Assembly: GCF_003797775.2 (NCBI RefSeq)
Contig: NZ_CP060725.1
Coordinates: forward strand, 4,024,001 to 4,088,000
DNA: 64,000 bases
Reading direction: 5' to 3'
Source of the DNA: Sphingopyxis sp. OPL5
GTDB taxonomy: Bacteria > Pseudomonadota > Alphaproteobacteria > Sphingomonadales > Sphingomonadaceae
The notes under the pieces are model-generated. The model did not search any database, was not told the DNA's origin, and worked only from the letters and a program-made list of their open reading frames with translations. A program made the translations under genes and the position numbers. Positions 28,051 through 38,398 of this stretch are shown here, in pieces; positions within the stretch are counted from its first letter, which is position 1, and every line of letters starts with the position of its first letter.

Positions 28051-28800
28051 CTACTCCGCCGCGACAAACTCCGCCGCCAGCCGCAACGCTTCCGCCGCGA
28101 ATTCCTTCCGGCAGATCAGCAGGTCGGGCAGATAGGGGTTGGCGCAATTATAGACCAAAGGCGAGCCGTCGACGCGGCTGACGTGCAGCCCCGCCGCCGC
28201 CGCCACCGCCGCGGGGGCGCAATTGTCCCATTCATACTGCCCGCCGGTGTGGAGATAGATGTCGGCCTCGCCGCGCACCACCGCCATTGCCTTGGCGCCC
28301 GCCGAGCCCATGCCGAGCAGTTCGGCGCCGATCTTTTCGGCGACGAACACCGCTTCGGCGGCGGGGCGGGTGCGGCTGACCAGCATCTTCGGCGGCACAT
28401 TCGCCGGTGCGAGCGGCTTCGGCGCCCCCGACGTCAAGGTCAGCCCCAGCCCGGGCAGTGCCACCGCGCCCACCGTCGGCACGCCATCGACCGCGAGCGC
28501 GACATGCACCGCCCAGTCGCTGCGACCCTCGCCATATTCGCGGGTGCCGTCGAGCGGGTCGACCACCCACACGCGGCTGAACGAACAGCGGGCCACGCTG
28601 TCCTTTTCCTCTTCGGACAGGATCGCATCCTCGGGCCGCGCGGCGCGCAGTTCGTGCATCAGCATCGCATTGGCGCGCGCATCGCCGGCGTTGCCGAGCG
28701 CCTTGCCCTCGAACTCGCCCGACACCTGCAACGCGAGCAGGATCACCCCCGCCGCGGTTGCCAGCCGCTCGGCCAGCGCCTCGTCACTTTCATGAATCAT
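28051..28800 (-). CDS. cysQ: 3'(2'),5'-bisphosphate nucleotidase CysQ
   Basis: 249-residue Mg-dependent phosphatase of the inositol monophosphatase superfamily. LSEEEKDS and WVVDPLDGTREYGEG give the metal-binding Asp/Glu set, and YEWDNCAPAAVAAAAG the third metal Asp. CysQ hydrolyses 3'-phosphoadenosine 5'-phosphate (PAP), the by-product of PAPS use, and keeps PAPS pools in check. It sits three bases after the cysNC stop in the order cysD-cysNC-cysQ, so it is the last gene of the sulfate-activation operon. Confidence 0.93.
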   Translation of the reverse strand: MIHESDEALAERLATAAGVILLALQVSGEFEGKALGNAGDARANAMLMHELRAARPEDAILSEEEKDSVARCSFSRVWVVDPLDGTREYGEGRSDWAVHVALAVDGVPTVGAVALPGLGLTLTSGAPKPLAPANVPPKMLVSRTRPAAEAVFVAEKIGAELLGMGSAGAKAMAVVRGEADIYLHTGGQYEWDNCAPAAVAAAAGLHVSRVDGSPLVYNCANPYLPDLLICRKEFAAEALRLAAEFVAAE

Positions 28801-28803
28801 CTT

Positions 28804-30717
28804 TTACCCCAGCAAGCGGTCCACGATCAGGTCGGCCGCCTCTTCGGGGGTCATCGCGGTGGTGTCTATCCTGATTTCGGCATCTTCGGGCGCCTCATAG
28901 GGGCTGTCGATGCCGGTGAAGTTCTTGAGCTGGCCGCTGCGGGCCTTTTTGTAGAGCCCCTTGACGTCGCGCTTCTCGGCTTCGGCCAGGGGCGTGTCGA
29001 TGAAGATCTCGACGAACTCGCCGTCGGGCAGCATCGAACGCACCATGTCGCGTTCGACCTTGAACGGGCTGATGAACGCGGTGATCACGATCAGCCCGGC
29101 GTCGGTCATCAGCTTGGCGACCTCGCCGACGCGGCGGATGTTCTCGATCCGGTCGGCCTCGGTAAAGCCGAGGTCCTTGTTCAGCCCGTGGCGGACATTG
29201 TCGCCGTCGAGCAGGAAGGTGTGCCGGTTCATCCGGTGCAGCTTCTTCTCGACGAGGTTGGCGATCGTCGACTTGCCCGAGCCCGAGAGGCCGGTGAACC
29301 AGAGCACCGCGGGCTTCTGGTTCTTGAGCGCGGCGTGCGCCTCGCGGCCGATGTCGAGCGCCTGCCAATGGACATTCTGGGCGCGGCGCAGGCTGAAGTG
29401 CAGCATGCCCGCCGCGACCGTCGCATTGGTCAGCTTGTCGATCAGGATGAACCCGCCGAGGCTGCGGTTCTCGCCATAGGCTTCGAACACCAGCGGCTTG
29501 TCGGTCGCGACCTCGACGACGCCGATGCCGTTGAGCTCGAGCGTCTTCGCCGCCAGATGATCGAGGGTGTTGACGTTGATCTCATACTTCGGCGCCTGCA
29601 CCGTCGCCGAGACGGTCTGGGTCGCGAGCTTGAGCCAGTAAGCGCGCCCCGCGATCATCGCCTCGTCGGCCATCCACACGAGGGTCGCCTCGAAGCGGTC
29701 GGCGACCTCGGGCGGCGCGTCGGCGAGCGCGATGACATCGCCGCGCGAACAGTCGACCTCGTCGGCGAGGCAGATCGTCACCGACTGCCCTGCGACGGCC
29801 TCTTCGAGATCACCATCGAGCGTCACGATGCGGCTGACGGTCGAGGTCTTGCCGCTCGGCAGGATGCGCACCGCATCGCCCGGCTTGACCGAACCGCCCG
29901 CGATGAGGCCGGAGAAGCCGCGGAAGTCGAGGTTCGGGCGGTTGACCCATTGCACCGGCATGCGGAACGGCGTCTCAACATCGCGCTGCGCGGCGACCTC
30001 GACGCTCTCGAGATGCTCGACCAGCGCCGGTCCCTTGTACCAGGGGGTGTTGTCCGACAGGGCGGTGATGTTATCGCCCTTGAACCCCGAGATCGGGATC
30101 GCGGTGAACTGGGTGATGCCGATCTCGGTCGCGAACGCCCGGTAGCTGAGCAGGATGCGCTCGAAGACGGCCTTGTCGTAGTCGACGAGGTCCATCTTGT
30201 TCACCGCGAGCACGATATGGCGGATGCCGATCAGGTGCGCGAGGAAGCTGTGGCGCCGCGTCTGGGTGAGCACGCCCTTGCGCGCGTCGATCAGGATCAC
30301 CGCGAGGTCGGCGGTCGAGGCGCCGGTGACCATGTTGCGCGTGTACTGCTCGTGCCCCGGGGTGTCGGCGACGATGAACTTGCGCTTCTCGGTGGTGAAG
30401 AAGCGGTAGGCGACGTCGATCGTGATCCCCTGCTCGCGCTCGGCGGCGAGGCCGTCGACGAGGAGGGCAAAGTCGATCTCGCCGCCTTGGGTGCCGACGC
30501 GCTTGCTGTCGGCTTCCAAGGCCGCCAGCTGATCCTCGAAGATCATCTTGCTGTCGTAGAGCAGCCGCCCGATCAGCGTCGACTTGCCGTCGTCGACCGA
30601 GCCGCAGGTGATGAAGCGGAGCAGCGACTTTTGCTGATGCTGCGCAAGGTAAGCGTCGATATCCTCGGCGATCAGCGCGTCGGTGACATAGATGGGGTCG
30701 GTAGATGTTTTGGTCAT
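28804..30717 (-). CDS. cysNC: Bifunctional sulfate adenylyltransferase subunit 1 / adenylylsulfate kinase
   Basis: 637-residue fusion. Residues 1-440 are CysN, an EF-Tu-like GTPase: [17 protein letters not shown] (G1), [12 protein letters not shown] (G3), NKMDLVD (G4). It drives ATP sulfurylase with CysD to make APS. Residues 445-637 are CysC, APS kinase: [18 protein letters not shown] (P-loop), [30 protein letters not shown], and [18 protein letters not shown]. The product is PAPS. Such fusions (NodQ-like) are usual in alphaproteobacteria. A family B repeat separates it from cysD upstream. Confidence 0.95.
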   Translation of the reverse strand: MTKTSTDPIYVTDALIAEDIDAYLAQHQQKSLLRFITCGSVDDGKSTLIGRLLYDSKMIFEDQLAALEADSKRVGTQGGEIDFALLVDGLAAEREQGITIDVAYRFFTTEKRKFIVADTPGHEQYTRNMVTGASTADLAVILIDARKGVLTQTRRHSFLAHLIGIRHIVLAVNKMDLVDYDKAVFERILLSYRAFATEIGITQFTAIPISGFKGDNITALSDNTPWYKGPALVEHLESVEVAAQRDVETPFRMPVQWVNRPNLDFRGFSGLIAGGSVKPGDAVRILPSGKTSTVSRIVTLDGDLEEAVAGQSVTICLADEVDCSRGDVIALADAPPEVADRFEATLVWMADEAMIAGRAYWLKLATQTVSATVQAPKYEINVNTLDHLAAKTLELNGIGVVEVATDKPLVFEAYGENRSLGGFILIDKLTNATVAAGMLHFSLRRAQNVHWQALDIGREAHAALKNQKPAVLWFTGLSGSGKSTIANLVEKKLHRMNRHTFLLDGDNVRHGLNKDLGFTEADRIENIRRVGEVAKLMTDAGLIVITAFISPFKVERDMVRSMLPDGEFVEIFIDTPLAEAEKRDVKGLYKKARSGQLKNFTGIDSPYEAPEDAEIRIDTTAMTPEEAADLIVDRLLG

Positions 30718-30728
30718 ATGGCCTTACT

Positions 30729-30804
30729 CGTCGCCCCCGCGAAGGCGGGGGCCGTTGGCGTGGGTACTCCGCCGCTGGCGACCCCCGCCTTCGCGGGGGT
30801 TGAC
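30729..30804. repeat. Intergenic inverted repeat, family B, inside the cys operon
   Basis: Left arm around 30732-30751 and right arm around 30781-30801 share the CCCCCGCGAAGGCGGGGG core seen at 9278-9367. Next to it, 30809-30828 forms a perfect 8-bp stem (CGTCAATC / GATTGACG) with a TGAA loop. Both lie between cysD and cysNC and could tune downstream expression or mRNA stability. Confidence 0.82.
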
Positions 30805-30835
30805 CCTTCGTCAATCTGAAGATTGACGCGGCGGG

Positions 30836-31804
30836 TCAAAAATACCCCTCCTGCTTCTTCTTCTCCATCGACGCGTCGCCGCCGTCCTTGTCGATCGCGC
30901 GGCCCTGCCGCTCGCTCGTGGTGGTCAGCAGCATCTCCTGGATGACCTCGCTCAAGGTCGCCGCCTCGCTCTCGACCGCGCCGGTGAGCGGGTAGCAGCC
31001 CAGCGTGCGGAAGCGGATCGAGCGGGTGACGGGGACTTCGCCCTCGCGGAGCGGGAAGCGGTCGTCGTCGACCATCAGCAGCAGGCCGTCGCGCTCCACC
31101 GTCGGACGCGGCGCCGCGAAGTAGAGCGGTACGATGGGAATGGCCTCGCGGGCGATATATTGCCAGATATCGAGCTCGGTCCAGTTCGAGATCGGGAAGA
31201 CCCGGATGCTCTCGCCCTTCGCTTTCCTGGCGTTGTAGAGGTTCCACAGCTCGGGGCGCTGCTTCTTGGGATCCCAGCCGTGGCTCGCGGTGCGGAACGA
31301 GAAGATGCGTTCCTTGGCGCGGCTCTTCTCCTCGTCGCGGCGCGCGCCGCCGAAGGCGACGTCGAAGCCATGCAAATCGAGCGCCTGCTTGAGCCCCTCG
31401 GTCTTCCACATGTCAGTATGCAAGGGCCCATGGTCGAACGGGTTGATCCCGCGCGCCTTCGCCTCGGGGTTCTGATAGACGAGCAGCTCCATGCCGCTCT
31501 CGGCCGCCATCCGGTCGCGCAACTCGTACATCGCCTGGAACTTCCACGTCGTATCGACGTGGAGCAGCGGGAACGGCGGCGGCGACGGGTAAAACGCCTT
31601 GCGCGCCAGGTGCAGCATCACCGCGCTGTCCTTGCCCACCGAATACAGCATCACCGGCGCCGCCGCATCCGCCAGCACCTCGCGCATGATGTGAATCGCC
31701 TCCGACTCCAGACGGTCGAGATGGGTCAGGTTCGATGGACTTTGCGGCGTGGGAGACGACAAGCTCCGGTTCCTCTTTATTCGATGGCGCTGGATCGGCG
31801 ACAT
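30836..31804 (-). CDS. cysD: Sulfate adenylyltransferase subunit 2
   Basis: 322-residue N-type ATP pyrophosphatase that forms adenylyl sulfate with Cys[20 protein letters not shown] opens the conserved part; [19 protein letters not shown] is the PP-loop; [33 protein letters not shown] and the C-terminal [16 protein letters not shown] follow. ATG 31804 gives 28 residues before the homology. A TTG at 31762 with AGAGGA eight bases upstream would start at SSPTPQSPS and looks the better ribosome site. First gene of cysD-cysNC-cysQ, divergent from the isovaleryl-CoA dehydrogenase gene. Confidence 0.94.
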   Translation of the reverse strand: MSPIQRHRIKRNRSLSSPTPQSPSNLTHLDRLESEAIHIMREVLADAAAPVMLYSVGKDSAVMLHLARKAFYPSPPPFPLLHVDTTWKFQAMYELRDRMAAESGMELLVYQNPEAKARGINPFDHGPLHTDMWKTEGLKQALDLHGFDVAFGGARRDEEKSRAKERIFSFRTASHGWDPKKQRPELWNLYNARKAKGESIRVFPISNWTELDIWQYIAREAIPIVPLYFAAPRPTVERDGLLLMVDDDRFPLREGEVPVTRSIRFRTLGCYPLTGAVESEAATLSEVIQEMLLTTTSERQGRAIDKDGGDASMEKKKQEGYF

Positions 31805-31997
31805 AAGCGCCTATCCGGCGTAGACTATTCCCAAATGGGAGCCACGCGGACGACCGTCCGCGCCGATCGCCCCTAGCCACTCGGCGCGCCGACAGGCAAG
31901 CAGTATGGGCTTTGCGGCAAAATAGTCTGGCTTGTGCATCCCCTTCTGTTTGCGGCACCTTCCTGCTAGTCGCAACAACAAGCAGATAGAGGAACAT

Positions 31998-33164
31998 ATG
32001 CGCGCCACCCCCGATTTCGATTTCGCGCTCGGTGACAATGCCGAGATGATCCGCGAGAGCGCCGCGCGCTTCGCCGACGACAAGATCGCGCCGCTCGCGG
32101 CCAGGGCCGATGCCGAGGACTGGTTCCCGCGCGACGAACTGTGGACCGCGATGGGCGACCTCGGCCTGCACGGCATCACCGTCGAGGAAGACTACGGCGG
32201 GCTCGGCCTCGGCTATCTCGAACATGTCATCGCGGTCGAGGAAGTCAGCCGCGCATCGGGCGCGATCGGTCTCAGCTATGGCGCGCATTCGAACCTGTGC
32301 GTCAACCAGATCCGCCGCTGGGGCAATGCCGAACAAAAGGCGAAATACCTCCCCAAGCTGATCTCGGGCGAGCATGTCGGCAGCCTTGCGATGTCCGAAG
32401 CCGGCGCCGGCAGCGACGTCGTGTCGATGAAGCTCAAGGCCGAGCGGAAGGGCAGCGGCTATGTCCTCAACGGCACCAAATTCTGGATCACCAACGCGAC
32501 CTGCGCCGACACGCTCGTCGTCTATGCCAAGACCAGCCCCGAGGCGGGATCGCGCGGGATCACCGCCTTCCTGATCGAAAAGGACATGCCGGGGTTCAGC
32601 ATCGGGCAGAAAATCGACAAGGTCGGCATGCGCGGCTCGCCGACCGCCGAACTGGTGTTCGACGATTGCGAAGTGAGCGAAGAGCAGGTGATCGGCCCCG
32701 AAAATGGCGGCGTCGGTGTGCTGATGTCGGGGCTCGATTATGAACGCGTCGTACTCGCGGGACTGCAGCTCGGCATCATGCAAGCGTGCCTCGACACCGT
32801 GATTCCTTACGTCCGCGAGCGCAAGCAGTTCGGCAAGCCGATCGGATCGTTCCAGCTGATGCAGGCGAAGGTTGCCGACATGTATGTGATGCTCCAGTCG
32901 GCACGCTCCTATGTCTACAACGTCGCCAAGGCCTGCGACGCCGGCCAGACGACGCGCTTCGACGCCGCCGGCTGCATATTGCTGGCGAGCGAGAACGCCG
33001 TGAAGGTCGCGGGCGAAGCGATCCAGGCACTGGGCGGCGCGGGCTACACCAAGGACTGGCCGGTCGAACGCTATTGGCGCGACGCCAAGCTGCTCGACAT
33101 CGGCGCCGGAACCAACGAAATTCGCCGTATGTTGATCGGCCGGGAGCTTATCGGAGCGGGCTGA
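31998..33164 (+). CDS. liuA: Isovaleryl-CoA dehydrogenase
   Basis: 388-residue acyl-CoA dehydrogenase. The segment [19 protein letters not shown], followed by [35 protein letters not shown] and [17 protein letters not shown], is typical of isovaleryl-CoA dehydrogenase, where the catalytic Glu lies in this last region (DYERVVLA) instead of near the C-terminus. It converts isovaleryl-CoA to 3-methylcrotonyl-CoA in leucine breakdown. AGAGGAA precedes ATG 31998. Carboxylase genes for the next step lie downstream on the same strand. A 193-base divergent gap to cysD should hold its promoter; I could not pick one. Confidence 0.92.
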   Translation: MRATPDFDFALGDNAEMIRESAARFADDKIAPLAARADAEDWFPRDELWTAMGDLGLHGITVEEDYGGLGLGYLEHVIAVEEVSRASGAIGLSYGAHSNLCVNQIRRWGNAEQKAKYLPKLISGEHVGSLAMSEAGAGSDVVSMKLKAERKGSGYVLNGTKFWITNATCADTLVVYAKTSPEAGSRGITAFLIEKDMPGFSIGQKIDKVGMRGSPTAELVFDDCEVSEEQVIGPENGGVGVLMSGLDYERVVLAGLQLGIMQACLDTVIPYVRERKQFGKPIGSFQLMQAKVADMYVMLQSARSYVYNVAKACDAGQTTRFDAAGCILLASENAVKVAGEAIQALGGAGYTKDWPVERYWRDAKLLDIGAGTNEIRRMLIGRELIGAG

Positions 33165-33217
33165 GACCAGCCGAAGGGGGGCTAAATGAGGGGTATTGGC
33201 GGCGGGATGCGCGGCGC

Positions 33218-33568
33218 GTGAACTGGCTATGGCTTGCCGCCGCGGCCATGGTCGCATCGGCCCTCACCCATTCGATTCTAGGCGAAAAGCGGCTGATCCA
33301 GCCGCTGCTGCGCATCAAGCGCGGCATCCTGCTCGCCGACCTGCCGCGCAAGGTCTTTCGCTTCGCGTGGCACGCGATGGCGGTGCTGATGCTGCTGTCG
33401 GCGGCGACGGTCGCTTGGCCGGGCACCCCGCGCGGGCTGATTATCGTCCTCGGCATCGGCTGGCTGGGAACCGGACTGGTCAACGCCGCGTGTACCGGTG
33501 GACGGCACATCATCTGGCCCTTTCTGGCCGGATCGGGGGTGCTGGCGCTGATCGGAGCCTGGGCTTGA
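33218..33568 (+). CDS. Small integral membrane protein
   Basis: 116 residues from GTG 33218 (VNWLWLAAAAMVASALTH), with four hydrophobic stretches: 3-17, about 48-66 (FAWHAMAVLMLLSAATVAW), 72-88 (GLIIVLGIGWLGTGLV) and 98-114. A basic loop between helices 1 and 2 carries two RIKR/RKVFR clusters, which should face the cytoplasm. I do not recognise a family. There is no ATG in frame; the GTG follows GGCGG. Its stop overlaps the next gene's TTG start (TTGA), and it begins 53 bases after the isovaleryl-CoA dehydrogenase stop, so it may belong to that transcript. Confidence 0.7.
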   Translation: MNWLWLAAAAMVASALTHSILGEKRLIQPLLRIKRGILLADLPRKVFRFAWHAMAVLMLLSAATVAWPGTPRGLIIVLGIGWLGTGLVNAACTGGRHIIWPFLAGSGVLALIGAWA

Positions 33569-33846
33569 ACGACACGCTGCTGACCGCGATGCAATATTAT
33601 GGCGCCGGCGCGGCGACGCTGGCGGCGCTGGTGGTGTCGCTCAACCTTGGGCGGCGCTGGACCGGCTGGGCGTTCGTGGTGTTCGTCACGAGCAGCATCG
33701 CGCTGGTCGCGTGGGGCTTTCTGCAACCCGACAGCGAGGGCATCGGGTGGCAGAATATCGCGCTGCTGATCATCAACGCGATTGGGGTCTATCGTTATCT
33801 GATCCTGAAGGAAAAGCCGGGCGGGCAGCCAGCCCAAGAAGAGTAG
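33565..33846 (+). CDS. Small integral membrane protein, overlapping partner
   Basis: 93 residues with three hydrophobic segments (GAGAATLAALVVSLNLG, WAFVVFVTSSIALVAWGF, NIALLIINAIGVYRYLIL) and a short charged tail. The arrangement recalls small three-helix proteins of the PnuC-like type but no motif confirms that, so no function is given. TTG 33565 overlaps the preceding stop by four bases, suggesting coupled translation; ATG 33589 is the alternative and would cost eight residues. Followed by a long inverted repeat. Confidence 0.65.
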   Translation: MNDTLLTAMQYYGAGAATLAALVVSLNLGRRWTGWAFVVFVTSSIALVAWGFLQPDSEGIGWQNIALLIINAIGVYRYLILKEKPGGQPAQEE

Positions 33847-33852
33847 CGCCAA

Positions 33853-33991
33853 AGATCCTCCCCACGCGAAGCGATGGGGAGGTGGCAGCGGCGTAGCCGC
33901 TGACGGAGGGGTAATGGCGCCGACGTCGAAACCCCTCCACCACCGCTTCGCGGCGGTCCCCCTCCCCAACGCTCCGCGATGGGGAGGATCT
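33853..33991. repeat. Composite inverted repeat with T-tract
   Basis: Outer arms AGATCCTCCCCA at 33853 and TGGGGAGGATCT at 33980-33991 are reverse complements; within them GGAGGGGT and ACCCCTCC pair, and GCAGCGGCGTAGCCGCTG forms a small hairpin. The right arm runs into TCTTTT, so on the plus strand this could end the transcript of the small membrane proteins. It shares GATCCTCCCC ends with 2112-2158. Confidence 0.75.
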
Positions 33992-34020
33992 TTTGGGCCG
34001 CTCCAGACTGTCGAGGTATT

Positions 34021-36105
34021 TTACCCCCAAACCCGCACGCGCTTGTCGGGCGCCAGATACAGCTTGTCGCCTTCCTTCACGTCGAACGCCTTGTACCAGG
34101 CGTCGAGGTTGCGGACCGTCAGCGCGCGGTACATGCCCGGCGCATGGCCATCGGTCGCGACGCGCGCGCGCAGCGCCTCGTCGCGCATCTTGGTCGCCCA
34201 GGTCTGCGCATAGGCGATGAAGAAGCGCTGGTCGCCGGTGAAGCCGTCGATCACGGGGGCTTCCTTGCCGTTCAGCGAGGCGCGATAGGCGTCATAAGCG
34301 GCCTGCAGTCCCGCGACGTCGGCGATATTCTCACCCAACGTCAGCTTGCCGTTGATCGCGAGGTCGGGGAACGGCTTGTAGGTGTCGAACTGCGCAGCGA
34401 GCGCGGCGCCGGCCGCGTTGAACTTCGCGAGATCGGCCGGGGTCCACCAGTTGCGCAGCGCGCCGGTCGAATCGAACGCGGCGCCATTATTGTCGAAGCT
34501 GTGGCTGATCTCATGTCCGATCACCGCGCCGATCGCGCCATAATTGTATGCGGGGTCGGCCTTGGGGTTGAAGAAGGGCGGCTGCAGGATCGCGGCGGGG
34601 AAGTTCAGCGCATTCTGGACCGGCAGGTTCACGGCATTGACCGTCTGCGGCACCATCCACCATTCACCCTTGTCCATCGGCTTGCCGATCTTGGCGAACT
34701 GGTGTGCGGTCTCGGCCTTTTCGCCCGCGACGACATTGGCATAGGCATCGTTGCCGACCGTGTAGCTGCCATAGTCGCGCCAGGTGTCGGGATAGCCCAC
34801 GCCGACGACGATCGTCTCGACCTTCTTGACCGCTTCCTTCTTGGTGTCGGGCGCCATCCAGTCGAGGCCTTCGACCCGCGTCGCAAAGGCCGCCTTGATG
34901 TTGGTCACCATGTCGCCGACTTCGGCCTTCGCCGAGGCGGGGAAATATTTGTCGGCATAGGCCTTGCCGACCGCATCGCCGAGATAGGTGTCGAGCGCGT
35001 CGAGCGCGCGCTTGTCCCGCGCACGCTGCTGCGGCGTGCCGGCGAGCGTCGTGCCGTAAAAGGCGAAATGGGCGTTGTCGACCGCGGTCGGCAGCACGTC
35101 GCTGTGCGTATTGATCTGGTGGAAGACCAGCCAGTCCTTCCACGCGTCGAGCGGTTCGGATGCGACGAGCGCGGACAGGCCGGTGATCGCCGCCGCGTGA
35201 TAGGCGCCGAACTTGCTGGCCCCGTCGAGTCCGGCACCCGCCAGATAGGCCGACCAGTCGATGCCGGGGGCCTTTTTCGCGAAATCGGCCTTGCTCCACA
35301 CGCCCGACGATTTGGCGAAATCCTCGCTGTCTTCGCGCGACACATGCGCCTTGGCGATCTTGACCTCGAGATCGTAGATGCGCTTCGCCTTCGCAGCGGC
35401 GTCGGCCTGCCCCGCGGCAGTCAGCAGCCGGGCGATATAGGCCTGATATTCGGTGCGAATCTTCGCCATCTTGGGATCGGCGGACAGATAATATTCGCGC
35501 TCGGGCAAACCCAGCCCGCCTTGCAGCACATAGGGAATGACGTCGCCGGGCGTGGCGAGTCCCTGCGTCACGAAGATACCGAACAGGTTTTCGGTGTTGA
35601 AGTCGGTGGCATTCAGCGGGTCGACGTCGGCGCGCGTCTGTTCGCCCAGTATCTTCGACAGCGCCGCCTTGTCGGCGATCGCATCGAAGCGCGCGATGTC
35701 GGCCGCCACCGGCTTCATGCCCGCGGCGTCGATCGCCTTGGTATCGACATAGGCGCGATAAAAGGCCGCGATGCGCGAATTGTTGCTGTCCGCGCCCGGC
35801 GCGCCCTTGACGATCGCATCGACCAGTTCGCGGTTGCGCTTTTCGGTTTCGAGCTGCGCCACATAGAAAGCGCCGATGTTCGACCGGTCGGCCGGAATCT
35901 CGGTGGTCTTCGCCCAATTGCCGTTGGCGTAAGCGAAGAAGTCGTCGCCCGGCTTGGCGGCGGTATCCATCGCCGCCTTGTTGATGCCGAGTTCGGTGCC
36001 GACGGTATAGGCGGCGCTGCTTGCCTCCTTGCCGCTGGTGCAGGCAACGGGGCCACCGAGGATCGCCGCGGTGGACAGCAGGATGGCGAGGATGGGATGC
36101 TTCAT
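34021..36105 (-). CDS. M13 family zinc metallopeptidase (neprilysin/PepO-like), lipoprotein
   Basis: 694 residues. A signal peptide with GGPVACTS suggests an exported lipoprotein. The N-terminal peptidase M13 lobe begins at [23 protein letters not shown]; the catalytic part has [16 protein letters not shown], the zinc motif [16 protein letters not shown] (HExxH), and [17 protein letters not shown] with the third ligand Glu. M13 enzymes cut short peptides. The protein ends in [10 protein letters not shown], one residue from the usual CxxW tail position, with Trp but no Cys. ATG 36105 set by the signal peptide. Divergent from the carboxylase gene. Confidence 0.94.
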   Translation of the reverse strand: MKHPILAILLSTAAILGGPVACTSGKEASSAAYTVGTELGINKAAMDTAAKPGDDFFAYANGNWAKTTEIPADRSNIGAFYVAQLETEKRNRELVDAIVKGAPGADSNNSRIAAFYRAYVDTKAIDAAGMKPVAADIARFDAIADKAALSKILGEQTRADVDPLNATDFNTENLFGIFVTQGLATPGDVIPYVLQGGLGLPEREYYLSADPKMAKIRTEYQAYIARLLTAAGQADAAAKAKRIYDLEVKIAKAHVSREDSEDFAKSSGVWSKADFAKKAPGIDWSAYLAGAGLDGASKFGAYHAAAITGLSALVASEPLDAWKDWLVFHQINTHSDVLPTAVDNAHFAFYGTTLAGTPQQRARDKRALDALDTYLGDAVGKAYADKYFPASAKAEVGDMVTNIKAAFATRVEGLDWMAPDTKKEAVKKVETIVVGVGYPDTWRDYGSYTVGNDAYANVVAGEKAETAHQFAKIGKPMDKGEWWMVPQTVNAVNLPVQNALNFPAAILQPPFFNPKADPAYNYGAIGAVIGHEISHSFDNNGAAFDSTGALRNWWTPADLAKFNAAGAALAAQFDTYKPFPDLAINGKLTLGENIADVAGLQAAYDAYRASLNGKEAPVIDGFTGDQRFFIAYAQTWATKMRDEALRARVATDGHAPGMYRALTVRNLDAWYKAFDVKEGDKLYLAPDKRVRVWG

Positions 36106-36248
36106 GGGGGGAAGGACCTTGTCTGTTTCAAAATATGCCGAAGCGATACGCCTGTGTGCCGATGGTTTCAACGCCAACCGATTTCGGCGTGCGGCGCTTT
36201 CCAATCGACGAGCGACCGGCTAACTCCGCCCTTCTGAACGGGAGAGTA

Positions 36249-37853
36249 ATGGACGTGAGCGCACCGGTCCTCGGAACCATGATCAACGCCGATAGCGAAG
36301 CCTATCGCGCCAATGCCGCACACAATATCGCGCTGCGGGAGGAACTGCGGGCACGCGTCGCCGAAGCCGGGCTGGGCGGCAATGAAAAGTCGCGCGAGCG
36401 CCACACCAGCCGCGGCAAATTGCTGCCGCGCGAGCGCGTCGAGCGGCTGCTCGACGCGGGCTCGCCCTTTCTCGAGATCGGCCAGCTGGCGGCGAACGAC
36501 CTTTACGAGGGCGAAGTGCCCGGCGCAGGGCTGATCTGCGGCATCGGGCGCGTGTCGGGGCGCCAGTGCATGATCGTGTGCAACGACGCCACGGTAAAGG
36601 GCGGCACCTATTATCCGATGACGGTGAAGAAGCATCTCCGCGCGCAGGAGATTGCCGAAGCGAACCGCCTGCCGTGCATCTACCTGGTCGACAGCGGCGG
36701 CGCGAACCTGCCGCATCAGGATCAGGTGTTTCCCGACCGCGACCATTTCGGGCGCATCTTCTTCAACCAGGCGAATATGAGCGCCAAGCGCATCCCGCAG
36801 ATCGCCTGTGTGATGGGCAGCTGCACCGCGGGCGGCGCTTATGTGCCCGCGATGAGCGACGAGACGGTGATCGTCCGCAACCAGGGCACGATCTTCCTCG
36901 CCGGCCCGCCGCTGGTCAAGGCGGCGACGGGCGAGGAAATCAGCGCCGAGGACCTCGGCGGCGGCGATTTGCACGCGAAGAAATCGGGGGTCGTCGACCA
37001 TCTCGCCGAGAATGACGAGCATGCGCTGACGATCGTCCGCGACATCGTCAGCCATTTGGGAACCGACGCGGGCTTTGACGTCGCTATCAAGGACCCGCGC
37101 CCGCCCAAATATGACGGCGAGGAGCTCTACGGCATCGTCCCGCAAGACGTGCGCGCGCCCTATGATGTGCACGAGGTGATCGCGCGCATCGTCGACGGCA
37201 GCGAATTCCACGAGTTCAAGGCCAATTACGGCGCCACGCTCGTTTGCGGCTTCGCGCATATCTGGGGCATCCCGGTCGCGATCCTCGCGAACAACGGCGT
37301 GTTGTTCAGCGAGTCCGCGGTCAAGGGCGCGCATTTCATCGAACTGGCGCAGCAGCGGCGCATCCCCCTGCTCTTCCTGCAGAACATCAGCGGTTTCATG
37401 GTCGGTGGGAAGTACGAAGCCGAAGGCATTGCGAAACATGGCGCCAAGCTGGTCACCGCGGTCGCGACCGCGACGGTGCCGAAGATCACGGTGCTGATCG
37501 GCGGCAGCTTTGGCGCGGGCAATTACGGCATGTGCGGGCGGGCTTATTCGCCGCGTTTCCTGTTCACCTGGCCCAATGCGCGGATTTCGGTGATGGGCGG
37601 CGAGCAGGCGGCGTCGGTGCTGGCGACGGTCCACCGCGATGCGGACAAATGGACGCCCGAGGAGGCCGAGGCTTTCAAGGCACCGATCCGGCAGAAGTAC
37701 GAGGATGAGGGCAATCCGTACCATGCGACGGCGCGGTTGTGGGACGATGGGATTATCGATCCGGCGCAGACAAGGGATGTGTTGGGACTGGCCTTTGCGG
37801 CGACGCTGAACGCCCCGGTCGAAGAGCGCGGGTTCGGCGTGTTCCGGATGTAG
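36249..37853 (+). CDS. liuB: Methylcrotonyl-CoA carboxylase, carboxyltransferase (beta) subunit
   Basis: 534-residue carboxyltransferase that moves CO2 from biotin to 3-methylcrotonyl-CoA, giving 3-methylglutaconyl-Co[21 protein letters not shown] opening ([22 protein letters not shown]), [57 protein letters not shown], and [20 protein letters not shown] support the MCC branch over propionyl-CoA carboxylase, together with the isovaleryl-CoA dehydrogenase neighbour. ATG 36249 follows GGGAGAG. The biotin-carrying subunit gene lies downstream, separated by a foreign-looking 528-bp gene. Confidence 0.93.
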   Translation: MDVSAPVLGTMINADSEAYRANAAHNIALREELRARVAEAGLGGNEKSRERHTSRGKLLPRERVERLLDAGSPFLEIGQLAANDLYEGEVPGAGLICGIGRVSGRQCMIVCNDATVKGGTYYPMTVKKHLRAQEIAEANRLPCIYLVDSGGANLPHQDQVFPDRDHFGRIFFNQANMSAKRIPQIACVMGSCTAGGAYVPAMSDETVIVRNQGTIFLAGPPLVKAATGEEISAEDLGGGDLHAKKSGVVDHLAENDEHALTIVRDIVSHLGTDAGFDVAIKDPRPPKYDGEELYGIVPQDVRAPYDVHEVIARIVDGSEFHEFKANYGATLVCGFAHIWGIPVAILANNGVLFSESAVKGAHFIELAQQRRIPLLFLQNISGFMVGGKYEAEGIAKHGAKLVTAVATATVPKITVLIGGSFGAGNYGMCGRAYSPRFLFTWPNARISVMGGEQAASVLATVHRDADKWTPEEAEAFKAPIRQKYEDEGNPYHATARLWDDGIIDPAQTRDVLGLAFAATLNAPVEERGFGVFRM

Positions 37854-37860
37854 GGAAGAT

Positions 37861-38388
37861 ATGCGAATTTTATTGCTCTCTTTGGTGGCTTGCTTATCGA
37901 TCCCTTCGACCTCTAGCGAAGCCAACGAATTCAAAATGCCGCCGCATTTTGACTATGAGCAGCACTATTCGAAGCTTGCTGCAAAACCGCCTTATCTTTC
38001 GGCGGATCGCTTGCCGAAGGGATACAAGATCGGAAGATGTCTATTGGTCGTCGATGGCCAGAGCAGAATTTCGGGACCTTGCGCATACATCATTCATAAG
38101 GGCGGAGAGTTTCACATTGACGGCCCTAGGCAAGTCTATGATGGGATCGATTACCCCAAAGCTCAAATCACTGCTTACGAGATGTCTACGGATTACTGGG
38201 CTAACGTCTTCAAGGACGAAGACGGCAAATGGACCGGTTATGGCAATGAGGATGTCCGCTACGTGAAGGGCGATGGAAGCGCTTGGTACGAACTGGTCAG
38301 AAACGGCGCTTGCTATTCAAACGAAACTAAACGCCAGCCATCTGACACCTACCAGCAACTGGTCAAGGTGTGTCTTTGGAAGAAGTGA
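37861..38388 (+). CDS. Exported hypothetical protein of low GC between carboxylase genes
   Basis: 175 residues with a signal peptide (RILLLSLVACLSIPSTSSEA) and a mature domain with paired cysteines (GRCLLVV, GPCAYII, GACYSNE, KVCLWKK) suited to disulfides. Motifs such as HIDGPRQVYDGIDYP and WYELVRNGACY match no family I know. Base use is quite different: about 47% GC in 37921-37980 against the mid-60s in both neighbours, with codons such as TTA, ATA and AAA. It begins 7 bases after liuB and ends 10 bases before liuD, so it is packed into the operon. Probably acquired by transfer. Confidence 0.8.
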   Translation: MRILLLSLVACLSIPSTSSEANEFKMPPHFDYEQHYSKLAAKPPYLSADRLPKGYKIGRCLLVVDGQSRISGPCAYIIHKGGEFHIDGPRQVYDGIDYPKAQITAYEMSTDYWANVFKDEDGKWTGYGNEDVRYVKGDGSAWYELVRNGACYSNETKRQPSDTYQQLVKVCLWKK

Positions 38389-38398
38389 TAGGCTTAGA

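Noticed and set aside
27958..30819. 953-codon plus-strand frame opposite cysQ and cysNC
   Set aside because: CysQ and CysN/CysC motifs are complete on the minus strand; the long antisense frame is typical of GC-rich coding DNA.
31805..31997. Riboswitch or sulfur-responsive leader between cysD and liuA
   Set aside because: I saw no SAM-type core or clear terminator; the gap is simply a divergent promoter region.
33853..33991. Composite repeat as a CRISPR or tandem array
   Set aside because: There is a single nested palindrome, not regularly spaced direct repeats; no cas genes are present.
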